Below are positions 1-11,284 of a stretch of 37,370 nt of DNA, in pieces (position 1 is the stretch's first letter; every line of letters begins with the position of its first letter). The translations under genes and the position numbers were made by a program. The notes under the pieces are model-generated. The model saw only the letters and a program-made list of their open reading frames with translations, searched no databases and had not been told where the DNA came from. The stretch comes from Amanita rubescens (Eukaryota > Basidiomycota > Agaricomycetes > Agaricales > Amanitaceae), in assembly GCA_015039365.1 (NCBI GenBank), contig WION01000519.1, positions 1 through 37,370 on the forward strand, read 5' to 3'.

Positions 1-384
1 CGGCTTTTCATCCATCCCGGACTCCAACACCAGGTATGTTCCATATTTCATTTGTGGTCGTCTCGTATTCTAAGTACGATACTAAGCATATCGTATGGGG
101 CCGCGGTCCCTTTAGATGGCAGATCGTCCCCATTGGAGACAATTTTCAGTAAGCCAGAATTAATTTTGTGACATTAAGAGAACTGACGTGGCATAGATTC
201 TGTCCCGACGATGGTGACTCAGATTTGTGCTGGTTCCAGAACAAATCCAGCGAGCATTATGTACGTGTCTTTGCGGATATCAAAGGAACGGGACTTTACT
301 TTCTCTCTCTAGGTTGGCCTTTCTCCTGGAAAAGACCTTGTGGATAAGGAGGCTGTCTTCAAACTGATTAAGCTGAGTAAATAG
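1..384 (+). CDS. 3' end of an unrecognised spliced gene (5' part outside the window)
   Basis: The first bases read as the end of an exon with a donor GTATGT at 34. A second exon fits at 223-260 (after CTCAG, before GTACGT) and a last exon at 313-384 (after CTCTAG, stop TAG). These three join in one frame and end in a Lys/Leu-rich tail, ...VFKLIKLSK. The intron between 34 and 222 is long for this window and may hide another exon. I do not recognise the protein, and too little of it is present to name a family. The call rests only on consistent splice signals and phase. The alternative is that the stretch is non-coding. Confidence 0.3.
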
Positions 385-2147
385 TCCTCTCCGAAAGTTA
401 TATATATACAAGAGATTTTTTAAATTGTGGTTCACTTTGCCTGACAAAATTGAGTTGCATTCAATCTTGCCCGAAAAGTTAACTAAATTTGCACCAACTG
501 GACGCGTATAAGCACCTAGTTATTCTTTGCCAGGACGAGTTCTCAACGAACGGATGAGAGAGCGCAGATAGCCCTAATATATCACACTCAGCACGCACCA
601 CACTCAGCAAAGAGAGAATACGTACTTATATAGACTCCATTTAACAAGTCCGACGTGATGACTCGGCGTCGAGTCCTCACGCCTGCCTGCCTTGCATCCT
701 CTTTGAAAGTCTAATTCTTCAAGTACAAAGCGGAGCCTGTTGTCAAGCATACCAACACCAATGTTGTCCCCGAATCTGTTGTAGAAACTGCGCGGTCCGA
801 CGTTGTCCTCGAATCGGCTGTACCAAGACTTCTTCGCTTCGCAAAAAACCACCTTCAGTTGAAATTACGATCGATTTCACAACGTTCCAACTAGTCCTTT
901 GAATCACTGGTGGAATGTGCCGAGCCTATTAGCGCCCTCGATCTCAGTGGGATTCCATTCCTAAAGAGTAAACCGAACGGGAGTCTCGAGCGACTTCGCT
1001 GTACGGAGAGCTCATGTCATGGTTGAAGAAACTTCTGCCTTGGTCCGAGGATGGTCCGCGCTTACTCTTCCCATGACGATATGTATAAAGCGAAGCAGCT
1101 AAAAGTATAGATTATTTTTTAAGATAAGATAGTTTACGTCAGTGAGAACGAAGTGAGGCCCAAGCGCGGGCGACTATCGGTGTTTGGAAGGCCTGGGGGG
1201 TTCTACCCAAGTGAACGGCGGGAAGCCCATTGAAAGAGAACTCATGTGTACGATTCTGAAGAAGTCACAACTGCCAGTGCAGCCTGATCATAGCGTCAAA
1301 AGCGCTCAGAAGTTTCCACCTTTACAAACTTCGCCGTTTCGTATCGAAGCTCGCACCGAGAAACTGGCGATGATTTCGATCAAGCAAAAACAAAGAAACT
1401 TGTCCATGTGTGAAGAAAAGCGGCCGGGCTTCTGTAGGTTCTCCCCCATTTTTAGCTATAGGTGGGAAGTCCGAAGAGGTCAGGTCACCCGGTCATTTCA
1501 AGAGGTGTGAACAAAGGAAATAATTTTTACACATGAGTGAGAAAAACCGCGTGGCACTGAGAATATGACATATGACATCAGTGTGTGAAAGGCGTACTAA
1601 CAATTCAGTTTGGTAGCGACTGCGAGGAAGTAAGTGTTGGCCCAGGCGCAGTCCGATTCCAATGAAAGAGTGCAAAAGTTCCTTCACAAAACGACATCGT
1701 TGCCTTGGTAATCGATTTCATTGCCCGAACAGCTGGCGATGATGTAGAAACGAAGAACAAAAAGAATTAACTTTTTACGTACACGGGAACCCGATGCCGT
1801 AACACGGAGCCCACACCTCGCATCCACCTCGTGTGATCAACTACTTAGGTTGTAGTAGTCTCATGGACATGTCACTTCGTTAATTCAGCGGAAAGGAATA
1901 AATACAAAATTTCGTTAGCTAGAACGCGAATCGCGAACACAGCCCAAGGCAGCGATAAATAAGTTCAAATACACAGGAAGAAAAAAAAACGAGGGGGAGG
2001 GGGGCATAGACATTAGACGTCGACACTTGAAGACCAATACCGAGAGGGAGACACAACGAGGGTGGTGTTAGGTGAGAATGCTGGGAATTAAGTTCTATGC
2101 ATAAAATATGATCATGAACGAGAAAAAACAGTCGGGAGAATGTTGGT
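385..2147. other. Intergenic stretch, no supported gene
   Basis: Short open frames occur at 604-852 (-) and 1184-1510 (+). Neither shows a recognisable domain, usable splice signals or a biased composition. A purine-rich run lies near 1981-2003. I see no RNA gene or mobile element here. The right end probably carries the 3' UTR of the FHA gene at 2148-5017. Confidence 0.4.
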
Positions 2148-5017
2148 TTATTCGGGTTTTACCCGCCATATCACGGCAGCGGCTGCTACACTTAGTACGA
2201 GCACACCGATTGCGGCTTGTACTGTGATAATTGGAACCTAAGACAACGTTCGTCAGTGAAAGTGTTCCGCGATAGGGCTTTATACGCACCGGTTCATGCT
2301 CGACTCCCTTCTTCCGTACTTCGCTTTCGACGTCCTCCTGTTCCTCCGCATCGACAGAAGAGGTAACAGACCCCGATAACGATAGGCGGTCGACGACAGA
2401 CGGATCTGGCGTCGCCAACGACTTTTCAGGGTTGATCATATGAACGTATTCTTTGATCTCCCCAGCGAGGGCCAGCATCCGCTGGTCGTCTTCCTCGTCT
2501 TCCTCTTTCATACCCGCCCGCTTCAACAACGCTACCAGCTTCTGCTCCGCACGTTCATGGACATGACGAGAAAGTGGATAATTGTCGTCATTGGCAAGCG
2601 TCGCGTCCATTCTCTTCATCGCTCGCCTCTCTCGCGAACGACTTCTTGATCCTCCTCGGACGGGGGAAGATGCGGGTGAACTCTCCCTTGACGAAAATCC
2701 ATCCGCGCCCGCGTTCACAATCTTCGTCCCAGCCGATTTTCGCCTCCTCCTGTACCTCGCCGAATCCGACGATCGGCTCCTAGGTGGACTCGGCGGTGTC
2801 ACCAACCCGCTACTCATATCGTGCCTGATGTGCTCCCCGTTCGTGTGCTGCTGAAACCAGCCGGTGGTACCTTCATGAATCCGAGTCATCCACGTCTGTA
2901 GCGTCGTCAGCTGATGCCCGTGGGACGTCTGGGTCTGTTGCACAGCGTTGACCGTCGACTCGAGGACTGATATCTTCTCGAGCCCTTGGTTCACTTGGCG
3001 CGCTTCGGCCTCGAATTCTTCCCGAGCACGGTTGAGCCGCTCGCGTTCCTGGCTCCATTCCTCCTGGACAGAACTCCATTGTCCTTGAACCGACTTTTTC
3101 CATTCGGATAGAATCTCGGTGAGAGACTCTTTGGGCTCGTTGAGGGAGAGTTGGATGGGTGGTGGAGGGGGGGATTGGGCACCTGGAGCTTGTTCTTGAG
3201 TAGATTTGACGATAGCTTCGAGTGTATCAACTTTCTTCTCAAGGGCCTGGATCGTGGCCTGAGCGGTAATATGCTGCGCTTCTAGTGCGGACTTGACTGC
3301 CAGCACAGCGCGGACTTGCTCTGATAAGACCGACAGTTGCTCGGAGATCTCGCTGGTGTCGACGGGCGCGGGAATTGACCTTTCCTTTGGCGTTGGCGAT
3401 AGGGATCGATGGGAGGGGGAGCCGTTCAGCATAACAGCGTGCATGGCCATCGTTGGTTCGGGCGTTCTCGGCCTGCCAAGCTCTTCTCGTCGTCGATGCT
3501 TCTCTTCTTCAGTTTCAATATCTTGGTCCTGGATCTCCACCTCTTCGAGATGGTCCTGGTCCTCCTGCTCAAGACGGTCTTCGTCTTCCTCATCAATACG
3601 TTCGAGTTCCCCAACGGTAACGGTCGCGATGCTCCTAGCGTCATCGTCATCGTCCTCATCATCGTCATCAAAGTTACTTCGTGGCTTCCTCGAAGCATGA
3701 TCGTCCTTCTCCCTGTCTGCCTCCTGTGCGTGCTGCGCAGTAGAAAGAACCAAATCACGTTCGCGAGACTCCATCATATCGCGCAAGACACGCATCTCTC
3801 GCTTAAGTGCCTCCTGTTCGGCTAGGATGGTCTCTAAGGCACGGATCTTATCGACGTGGGAAGCGAGCGAAGTTTGAGTGTCCTGCAACCGGGTTTGGAT
3901 CTCCAACAAGGTTTCCGATGGGACAGCAGGTTGGGACTGAGGAGGAACATCCGGTGAAGTGATTGACGAAATGGACGCAGATGACTCCGTTGCCGCAAGC
4001 GATGACTGAGCTGGACGGACGGAAGGGAGTGCGTAGGGCGGAGGAGGCATATTCTGCGGCTAAACGCGCTCGCGTCAACCTAGAATTCGCGAATTGAATA
4101 GACCTGAGGCTTACCAGAGCACCGCCTAACGTATCTTGGATTTCACCCAGCGAACTCGTTAAATTTTGTAATTCCGCGCCCGTATCTTTGGTTTTTTGTA
4201 GTTCGCCTTGAAGCCGGCTGAAAATGAGTTCAAACGAAAGGCCGCTCTTGCCGGGCGGGCGAATGTTGCCGCCCATGCCACCCATACCGGTCAGACCTTG
4301 CTGTGCCAGTTGGGTACGGCGCTGCTGCTGGGCACCCGCAAAATTGAATGCTGCCGCAGAGCCGTTCACGGCAGCACCAGGCTGCGCGCCATGTAGAGCA
4401 GCAGCTCCCTGAGGGTGATACTGCTGTTGGTGCTGTTCTGCTCGCGCGGCGATTTGGACGTCCTGTTCGTTGAACACGCATACAACCCGCGCGGCGACTT
4501 TATGGTGAATTATGGTCTTGTTGTCCTCGCCAACGATGTCAATGCCAAATTCCTAGAGAAAAAGAGCATTGTTAAGCGAGTGACAGAATTTTTTCACAGG
4601 TGGCGTTAACTTACGACGATGTCGTCGCTTTTGAGTTCATATGGCTCAGATTCGATGCCTTCTGGGCTTAGCCGTTCACCGTTGATGAAAGTTCCGTTTG
4701 AGCTTTTGACGTCCTTGATGAAAATCTGCACATAAACAAGTTAGAAATGGTCCCCTCTTGCGAGAAGAGTGGGTATATGCACCTTCCCGCCTTCCTCCCA
4801 CACTTCAGCGTGCTGTCTGCTTAGAACTTTTGAGTCAAAGTAGCCGTTTTTGTCGCCTGGGGCAGTCTTTGCGTTTGTCTGCCTACCAATTTTGACATGT
4901 TGGTTTCCGGAAAGAGCGATATGTTTTGGAATGAAAGAGTCGTTGATTGGGTAAAGGTAAAGTGCTGGGTACTTGTAGTGGTGGCTGGGACGAAGGGAAT
5001 GGTGAGGGCGCGGGCAT
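2148..5017 (-). CDS. FHA-domain, coiled-coil, tail-anchored protein (SLMAP/Far10/Vps64 type, STRIPAK subunit)
   Basis: Five exons fit: 5017-4783, 4725-4615, 4552-4115, 4053-2290 and 2237-2148, about 878 aa. The FHA domain spans exons 1-3 and keeps its phosphothreonine-reading residues: GR in IGRQ, SRQH, and N in SSNGTF. A Gln/Ala/Gly-rich linker follows, then long acidic and Gln/Glu-rich coiled coil. The last exon encodes a hydrophobic helix ending WRVKPE, a classic tail anchor. This order matches animal SLMAP, yeast Far10/Vps64 and Sordaria PRO45, which hold the STRIPAK phosphatase-kinase complex at the ER or nuclear envelope. The start is uncertain. The ATG at 5017, matching the two FHA-only paralogs at 18.3-19.6 kb, is one base out of frame with the FHA domain because of an extra A near 4973. 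An in-frame ATG lies at 5085. The tRNA and a CCCTAA promoter motif are immediately upstream. Confidence 0.85.
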
Positions 5018-5062
5018 CGTTGACGGTTGGACGCGGCTCTGCTCAATTGCCAACTCCTCCTA

Positions 5063-5075
5063 CTAACCCTAACCC
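5063..5075. promoter_or_regulatory. Telobox-like CTAACCCTAACCC upstream of the FHA gene
   Basis: Two CCCTAA-type units lie about 45 bp upstream of the probable FHA start. The same element sits at the same relative place upstream of the FHA-only copy at 19618-19630, and a longer one lies between the galactokinase and HNH genes. Telomere-like boxes in promoters bind Tbf1/Teb1-type Myb factors in several fungi; that role here is inference. Confidence 0.4.
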
Positions 5076-5129
5076 AAATGACCACGTGCTCACCGCCTTC
5101 ATCAGGTTCTCTCTTACCTTTTTTAGTAA

Positions 5130-5203
5130 GGGCACATGGTGTAGTTGGTTATCACATCCGCTTAGCATGCGGGGGGTGCTGGGTTCAATTCCCAGTGTGT
5201 CCA
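5130..5203 (+). tRNA. tRNA-Ala (anticodon AGC)
   Basis: The full cloverleaf can be drawn. The acceptor stem GGGCACA pairs with TGTGTCC (one G-T pair). The D arm follows. The anticodon stem TCCGC/GCGGG closes the loop TTAGCAT, giving anticodon AGC. The T arm is CTGGG-TTCAATT-CCCAG. The A box (TGGTGTAGTTGG) and B box (GGTTCAATTCC) are canonical, and a run of nine T from 5207 is a pol III terminator. There is no intron. It points away from the neighbouring FHA gene. A decayed copy lies at 19648-19710. Confidence 0.95.
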
Positions 5204-5994
5204 ACCTTTTTTTTTGCAAGTCACAGAACCCATCGCCGCTTCTATTAAGGGATAACTGCCTCAGCTGACCTCCTTTCCCAGCCATCTGACCAACTGGTCT
5301 CATGATAGGCCCATTAGCAACAGGACCTCATTCCTTTTAGGCCTGATGCGCGAGATACGCCGAACTTCGAACAAAAACGAATGGGCAGCGGGTCTACCAC
5401 ACCTACTCCCCGCAGCGCCGGCGAACATACGACTTGACCAGGACCTTATCCTCCGCAGCGTGAGTTTGTACATACGATCGTCAGTTTAATAAGAACCCAC
5501 TACCCCTGTCGGTGACCACTCCTACAGGCATCACAAATTAATAAAAACTTTGCATGTATTCTATTCCCCTTTGGGCTGCCACTTGTACCTTCCATTTACG
5601 TCTCCCTCAATGCCAACCACCGTCTACTCCGGTCGGACAAGCTCATGTTCGAATGACGTCAAGACCAATACCCGGTCCTAGTCGCTCAGACATACAACAA
5701 CTGCTCATTGATTCGTCATTCTGCGCGAGCAGCGGCAATGGTACCTCCCTTCCGTCCGAGAGCCGATAATATAAGCGACGAGGTAGAAAGAAACAATTCC
5801 TTGGTTACTGATCGCACAAAGGAATTTCACATGCACGTTGAAGGGAGGCTCTATTTCGGTTGAGGAAATTGTTCTAGGGTTGGCGGTAGCGACCTACGCA
5901 GCAGGGTTCCGCTTCTTTCGGATCGATGACTCATTCAACGACATCATGAAGAATGGTAGTGGAAGAGTACACTCTGACTCGTATTATCAAGACG

Positions 5995-6550
5995 GGTATC
6001 GGTAAAGTCAACTAACTGCTTTCGCTTGTCGCAATTTTGTCCGCTGCATACTGGCTGCATATTCCACCAGCGATGACCATGGCAATTCGATGAGGTATTG
6101 TCTGCTGCGCATGCCGTTTTCCATCATGTTGGTTGCTTATCTACATTACTAGCTCTACTATATCATAGTTCCCTTCATCGTTCAATCACCACGTGTACTC
6201 TAAAAAACCAGTTACGAATGAAACTGAGGTAATCTCAACGGTTGCGAGCCACTGTACTCGTACTAACTTTGCTTACTAGAAGTCACTTTACAGAGCGATG
6301 GCATTACCCCGACGGTCCGACCCGGACAACCTCAGGGAGAATGAAAACGGAGGAGTGGATTGACTATCCGAGTCCTGTGTATCGTCGCCGCTTCTCGATG
6401 ACACTCGCCGTTGATCATTACGAATGCGGGTAGTAAAACAAGCAACCGCTTTCACTCGTCTAAAGTTTTGTCCGCTCTACTCAATAGGCTGTCAATATTC
6501 CATTCCCCCCTTCTCCACGGCGATGACTACAGTAATTTATTATATAGAAA
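5995..6550. repeat. Pair of diverged direct repeats (about 5995-6110 and 6425-6545)
   Basis: Both stretches share GTAAA..., CTTTCRCTCGTC/TTCGCTTGTC, TTTTGTCCGCT and a CGATGAC-CA/TA-GCAAT/GTAATT tail in the same order, with indels. The rest of the 5300-6741 gap holds no gene I can support. The 71-aa frame at 5554-5769 has no recognisable feature. The repeats may be two remnants of one old element or a local duplication; the origin is unknown. Confidence 0.45.
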
Positions 6551-6741
6551 GCATCGTTCATGTATGGTGACATCGTCATCATGTATGAAGTAAAGTTGTT
6601 GCTCATTTACACGACAAGTATTTCGATTGGAATGCGTACATTCTGACTATCAAATCCTATAGTACAGCAATAATAGGTGCTTCACTGTGCATCACTTGCG
6701 AAAAACCCCTTTCAGCCTATTCCAGAATACATTTTTCTCCT

Positions 6742-9700
6742 TTATGGTTGCCTCTCGTCCTTGCAGGCCACCTTCTTGAATATGTTGGTGCAAGCTTGGC
6801 CTGAAATAGAGTTCCATGAGATGAAATATAATGAACAGGGTGTGACTGACCCTGGTATTTGACTATCTCTGCTCTTTTCTTGGCCTTCCCATGAACTTAA
6901 AAGCTCAATAATCATTAATGTCACTGGATGAGACTCTCCCACACTTTCTCTCAATTCATTTATAGTGGATGACAGCAGTATCTTTGCCCTTTCTAATTCT
7001 CCTTTCTCTGCATAAATCTTTGCTAGGGCTGCATGGCAAGCCAGGGTACTTATATGTGCTGGTCCAAGCACTTTGCTATAAGACTCTATTACACTTGTGA
7101 TCAACCCTTCTGCTTCATTTAGTCTTCCTTGCTGTTGGTATGTCCAGGCTAAGCATAACTTATTGTGAATAGCACCCAAATAAGTTTCTTCCATTGCCTT
7201 GTGACTCTCCATTAACTGCAGCTGCAACTCTTCTGCCTCATTCCACCTTCCTTGCTCCATGTATGCTGTTGCCAGGTTGCTCATGCATGTGAGGGTAAGT
7301 GGATGGTCTACTCCTAGAATTGTTTTTTCAGTGTCAAGCAACTTCAATTGCAGTTGCTCTGCCTCTGCATATCTCCCAGTTTCTGTATATATCACAGCTA
7401 GATTATTCATGCTTAATAAGGTATCAGAGTGATTGGAACCAAGAAGTTGCTTTTGACCCTCAATGACTTCCAGCTCAATATTCATTGCTTCATTCCATTT
7501 CCCTTGCTCACAGTAATACATTACTAGGCTGTGCAGAGATGAAAGGGTGGTAGGGTGTTCAAGTCCATATCTCTCTTTGTAATATTGAATCACCTGACTT
7601 AGGAGCTGGTTTGCCTCAGAAGACTTTCCTTGCCTCCAGTATGTGTGTGACAGACATTTCATCTGCCTTATAACATCTGGGTGACTTGCTCCACATTTAA
7701 TTCTATAACTCTCCAGTAACCATGATTGTAGGCTTTCTGCTTCATTCAACTTTCCTTGATTTTCATATATTGATGCTAAATATGTCATAGCAACGAGCAC
7801 TTCAATATGATTTTCTCCTAATTTCATTTTCAAACCCTCTACAACCTGCAACAATATGTCTTCTGCCTCATGCCATCTCCTTTGCGTGTGGTATATTATA
7901 CCCAAATTAGCCATGCAACTCAGGGTACACAGGTCATCAGTTCCAAGGTGCTTTTTGCACCATTCCACTGTTTCAAGCCCCAGTTGTTCTGCTTCATCTA
8001 GTCTCCCTTGGTTCTGATAGGTATTTGCCAATGTCTTCATGAAATATATAGTATCTGTATTGCTGTATCCAACATGAGCTATGTATGAATTGACCAAATG
8101 CAAAAGCAATTTCTCTGCTTCACCCCATTTCCTTTGATATTGGAATATATGTGCCAGCCCCCCTATGGCATGGAGAGTGCTTTCATCATCTATGTCAAGC
8201 GAGTTTTGCCTCTTTTCTACCATTGCCTGAAGTATTTCACCTGCTTTATTGTATTCACCAACTTTTACAAACAGAGAAGCAATTCTTTCAGCTTCATCAT
8301 CAAAGTATTCTGTATCAAGCTTCAGCTCATGTAGATGAGAATAACAGGCTTCTACATGTTGAACAAGTGTTCCAACAAAAGTGTAATTATCAATATAGTC
8401 ATCCATTTCAATTGACCAAGACAATATAGCTCTTGTCTTGGAACAGTATGTAATTTTGTCTGTGTCTGTTAACCTGTTCCTGCTCCAATCATGTATCAAT
8501 GGGTGAATTGCATAATGTGTTTGGCTCCTTTTTATTAAAGAAAATGAGATCAAGACCTGAATCCCAGATAGGAAATGATGTTTATCCCATTTCCCTTCCT
8601 TGCTGATATGAAGTGTCTGTAGGTCTAGAAATGAAGAAACCAATGCCAGTCTCTTTTCATGTTTCTTTGCCTTGTCTCTCTTTAAATAGCATTCAGCAGC
8701 TTTTCTAAATATCTCTTCAGATATATTTTCATAGTGCAAGAATCCAAATATTCTCTGAAGAACTAGAGCACTTTGTGCAGCTTCTCTTTGTGTATTCTCA
8801 CTATCTGTAGCTCTGAACTCAATCTCTTTCATAGATATTTCCCATGTGCTAAAAGCAGAGTGCCCATAGCCTGAGGCACCCTTAAAACCAGAGTCTGACA
8901 ACAATTGGTTCTTCTGTGTCATGTACAACTCCAAATAGTCACTCAGGGTACACTGGCATGCCTGTATATATGACCCAGCCTGATCAATAGCTAAAGGAAT
9001 GCATCCTAGTGTAAGGACTATCCTTTTGGCAATATCTTTGGGGCCAGATAACAGACCACTGCTTTTCATGAGCAGTGCAAGGGCATCATCTTCAGTCATT
9101 TGAGTAACCTCAACAGAGTTCTCAGATGATGTGACTCTCTTGAGTTGTGGATTTCTGCTTGTTATTAAGATATTCCCTCTGTCCCCTGATGGCACAACCC
9201 TCTCAACAATGTCAGGGTTGCCATCAGCATTATCAAACACCATGAGCCAGTTGGATCTCAAGCCATTAATCCAGTGTAGAGCAGATTCACTGGATAGAGA
9301 ACCACCAGAACCACCAGAACCAAGCCCTTTTGCCTTTGCAATCTGCTTCAGAGTGAGATCAATAGTGCTGTCAGAAGAAGAATCAATCCAAAAAATGTCA
9401 GAAAACCTGGATAAAAATGAGCTTGAACATTGTGGAATGATTCTGAATGTACCAGTCCTGAGTTTGTTCAATAAACTTGAGGCAGATCTGAGTTTTACCA
9501 ATGCCTCCCATTCCAAACAAGAGAAATGATTTCCTGATTGGATTATCTGTAGGCTGGAAAAACTGCTCAAGTTTCTGGAGATAATTGTTATTGCCTGTAA
9601 ATAAAGCACTGGAGTGCCTCAAAGGAGGTAAAAGGGGTATTTTCTCTTCATTTTCATTGGAAGACCCAGAGGCCTATGAGTGTGATCAGCAGATGGCAGA

Positions 9701-9799
9701 GTTGTATCAGAAAAGGTGACATACATAATGGGCCTCAGTGAAGTTTCCACCAGATAGGATGAAATGATGTGCGCCATTGAAGAGGCCTGGGGTGGTCAT
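6742..9799 (-). CDS. NLR-like protein: short N-terminal motif, NB-ARC-type P-loop NTPase, kinesin-light-chain-type TPR array
   Basis: Three exons: 9799-9725, 9673-9453 and 9406-6742, about 986 aa. Exon 1 encodes only 25 residues, including GLFNGAHHFILSGGNF. Exon 2 has the P-loop GMGGIGKTQ. Exon 3 opens with FSDIFWIDSSS, then WLMVFDNAD (Walker B), ILITSRNP (sensor) and GCIPLAIDQAGSYI (GLPL-like). From about residue 500 there are roughly ten TPR units of about 42 residues of the W/LNEAE(E)L....HP.TL..M.NLA..Y type, as in kinesin light chain. Fungal NB-ARC/TPR proteins are candidate sensors in heterokaryon incompatibility and host or symbiont recognition, where nucleotide binding gates oligomerisation; the ligand here is unknown. 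The frame is fully open. The gene is almost free of CpG (three sites in 3 kb), unlike its flanks, and its Arg codons are therefore AGA/AGG. Confidence 0.85.
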
Positions 9800-11284
9800 T
9801 CAGCTACGGTGATGATGGCCGAGAAGAAAGGAGTGTTGTGACAAATGTCACAATAATTGTTACAGATTCGCACTAATGTCACTGGCGACTCAATCATATT
9901 GCTAGGAAGGCCTGCAAGCTTATACATACATCTAAATCCACAGGACAAGTCACCCTAAGGTCACTAATTATCGCCGGAAGGGAAGACAAATTGATCGCAC
10001 AAATATTAAAGTAATGACTCTCGCCCACAGCATTGCCCCGAGCGTGCGACACAAGAGTCTGCGCTCAGATTCCATAGTTTTTGAAACCAAACGGAGCGGC
10101 GCTAGCTCTGACACTGTATCCAGCCGCGTCTTGAACGGTTCTCCGAAGTTTTTGAGACCCGCACAGCCACTCGCGTTCGTTTGGCGAAAGCTGATGGCGT
10201 TCGAAGAGGCAACTATGTAGGCCGCGTGCGGGAATTTATGTCATCGCCGGCTCTAGCTGTAATATTGCACAAACTACAGGTAGGTAGCAAACGTTTCATA
10301 ATTATGTATAATGGACACGTTTAGATCAGAGTCGGACTCATACCTCCATCCTCCAACCACACTTTTTCCCATTCAACCGCCCGATTTACATCTGCCTCTG
10401 GTGTTAGTAGAATGAGCCTGCTTTCCCGCGGGCATATACTAATGATGTCTAACAAGGCCCGCTTGCCATCACGCTCAAAATCGCGCTGGGATGCGTTTGT
10501 TGGACAAGTCTTCCCTTTGTCCACATTTCTGAGATTCATTTAGGTTAAACATGATGATGGATGACACTCGGAGCGTGGCCACCGCCATTCCAGACGATGA
10601 TGAGTCGATGACCCGAAAAATGAACTGGCGTCACTGTGGAGATTTTAATATCCAAGTTCCGCTGCGGCTTCGGATGCACACTGGCGGGCGACACAGAGGA
10701 GTTGAAGAATGCAGAGAGCGTGTAGTCGCCCGTTCGGGCCATACCACAATGTTTTGATCCCAAGATTGAAAGATACAATCGCGTTCACGCTGCACGCAAT
10801 GCATATAATCTAAAGTCCATGATAGTACTCCTCGTCGTTCATGCATGCGGTACCAAGCTTTTTGTCGTCATAACGACAACACAAATGTGATTATAATGGA
10901 TCTCTTTCTGACCATCATCACTTCCTTCCTAACACAGATGGTACACGCATTGTGACACTCGGGAATTAATACATCATCCAATCCTTCACGAATCCCGAGC
11001 CAAGAATAATACCTGCCCAACTCCAGCTGTGGAGAGCGTACTACAGTCCACGAGCCGCATCCGACGCTCATGGGAATAGATGAGCATCGTCATTGCCGCG
11101 CTCAGCTGGCTCCTGCAGAATAGTAATGTCGTGGATAGTTCCAGACTGTCCAAAACGCATGCTTGCCAACTACACAATGCCTATTTCATCTTATGTAAAT
11201 TGTAATGCTAGGTGAGCAATCAAAAGTTGTATCACGGTGAAATATAGTGCCACATAGGGATCATATATGCCGGCTGGCGCTAAC
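9800..11284. other. Gap between NLR and kinase block; possible minor gene remnant at 10321-10539 (-)
   Basis: CpG content returns to normal at once. A minus-strand frame of 72 codons (10321-10539) has a protein-like segment, ALLDIISICPRESRLILL then an acidic/Trp stretch, but no family I can name and no supported splice partners; it may be a remnant. From about 11140 the sequence resembles the 3' flank of the second kinase gene (15290-15392), so the duplicated block extends past the stop codon. No RNA gene was seen. Confidence 0.35.

Noticed and set aside
3293..3825. Ser-rich and Val/Leu-rich + strand frames of 135-138 codons
   Set aside because: They mirror the acidic and coiled-coil coding repeats of the FHA protein on the opposite strand.
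5063..5075. Interstitial telomere or chromosome end
   Set aside because: Only two to three CCCTAA units occur, always just upstream of genes; a promoter element explains them better.
6742..9799. Classical RIP pseudogene
   Set aside because: CpG is depleted but the frame, P-loop, Walker B and TPR consensus are intact with no stop codons, unlike RIP-destroyed repeats.
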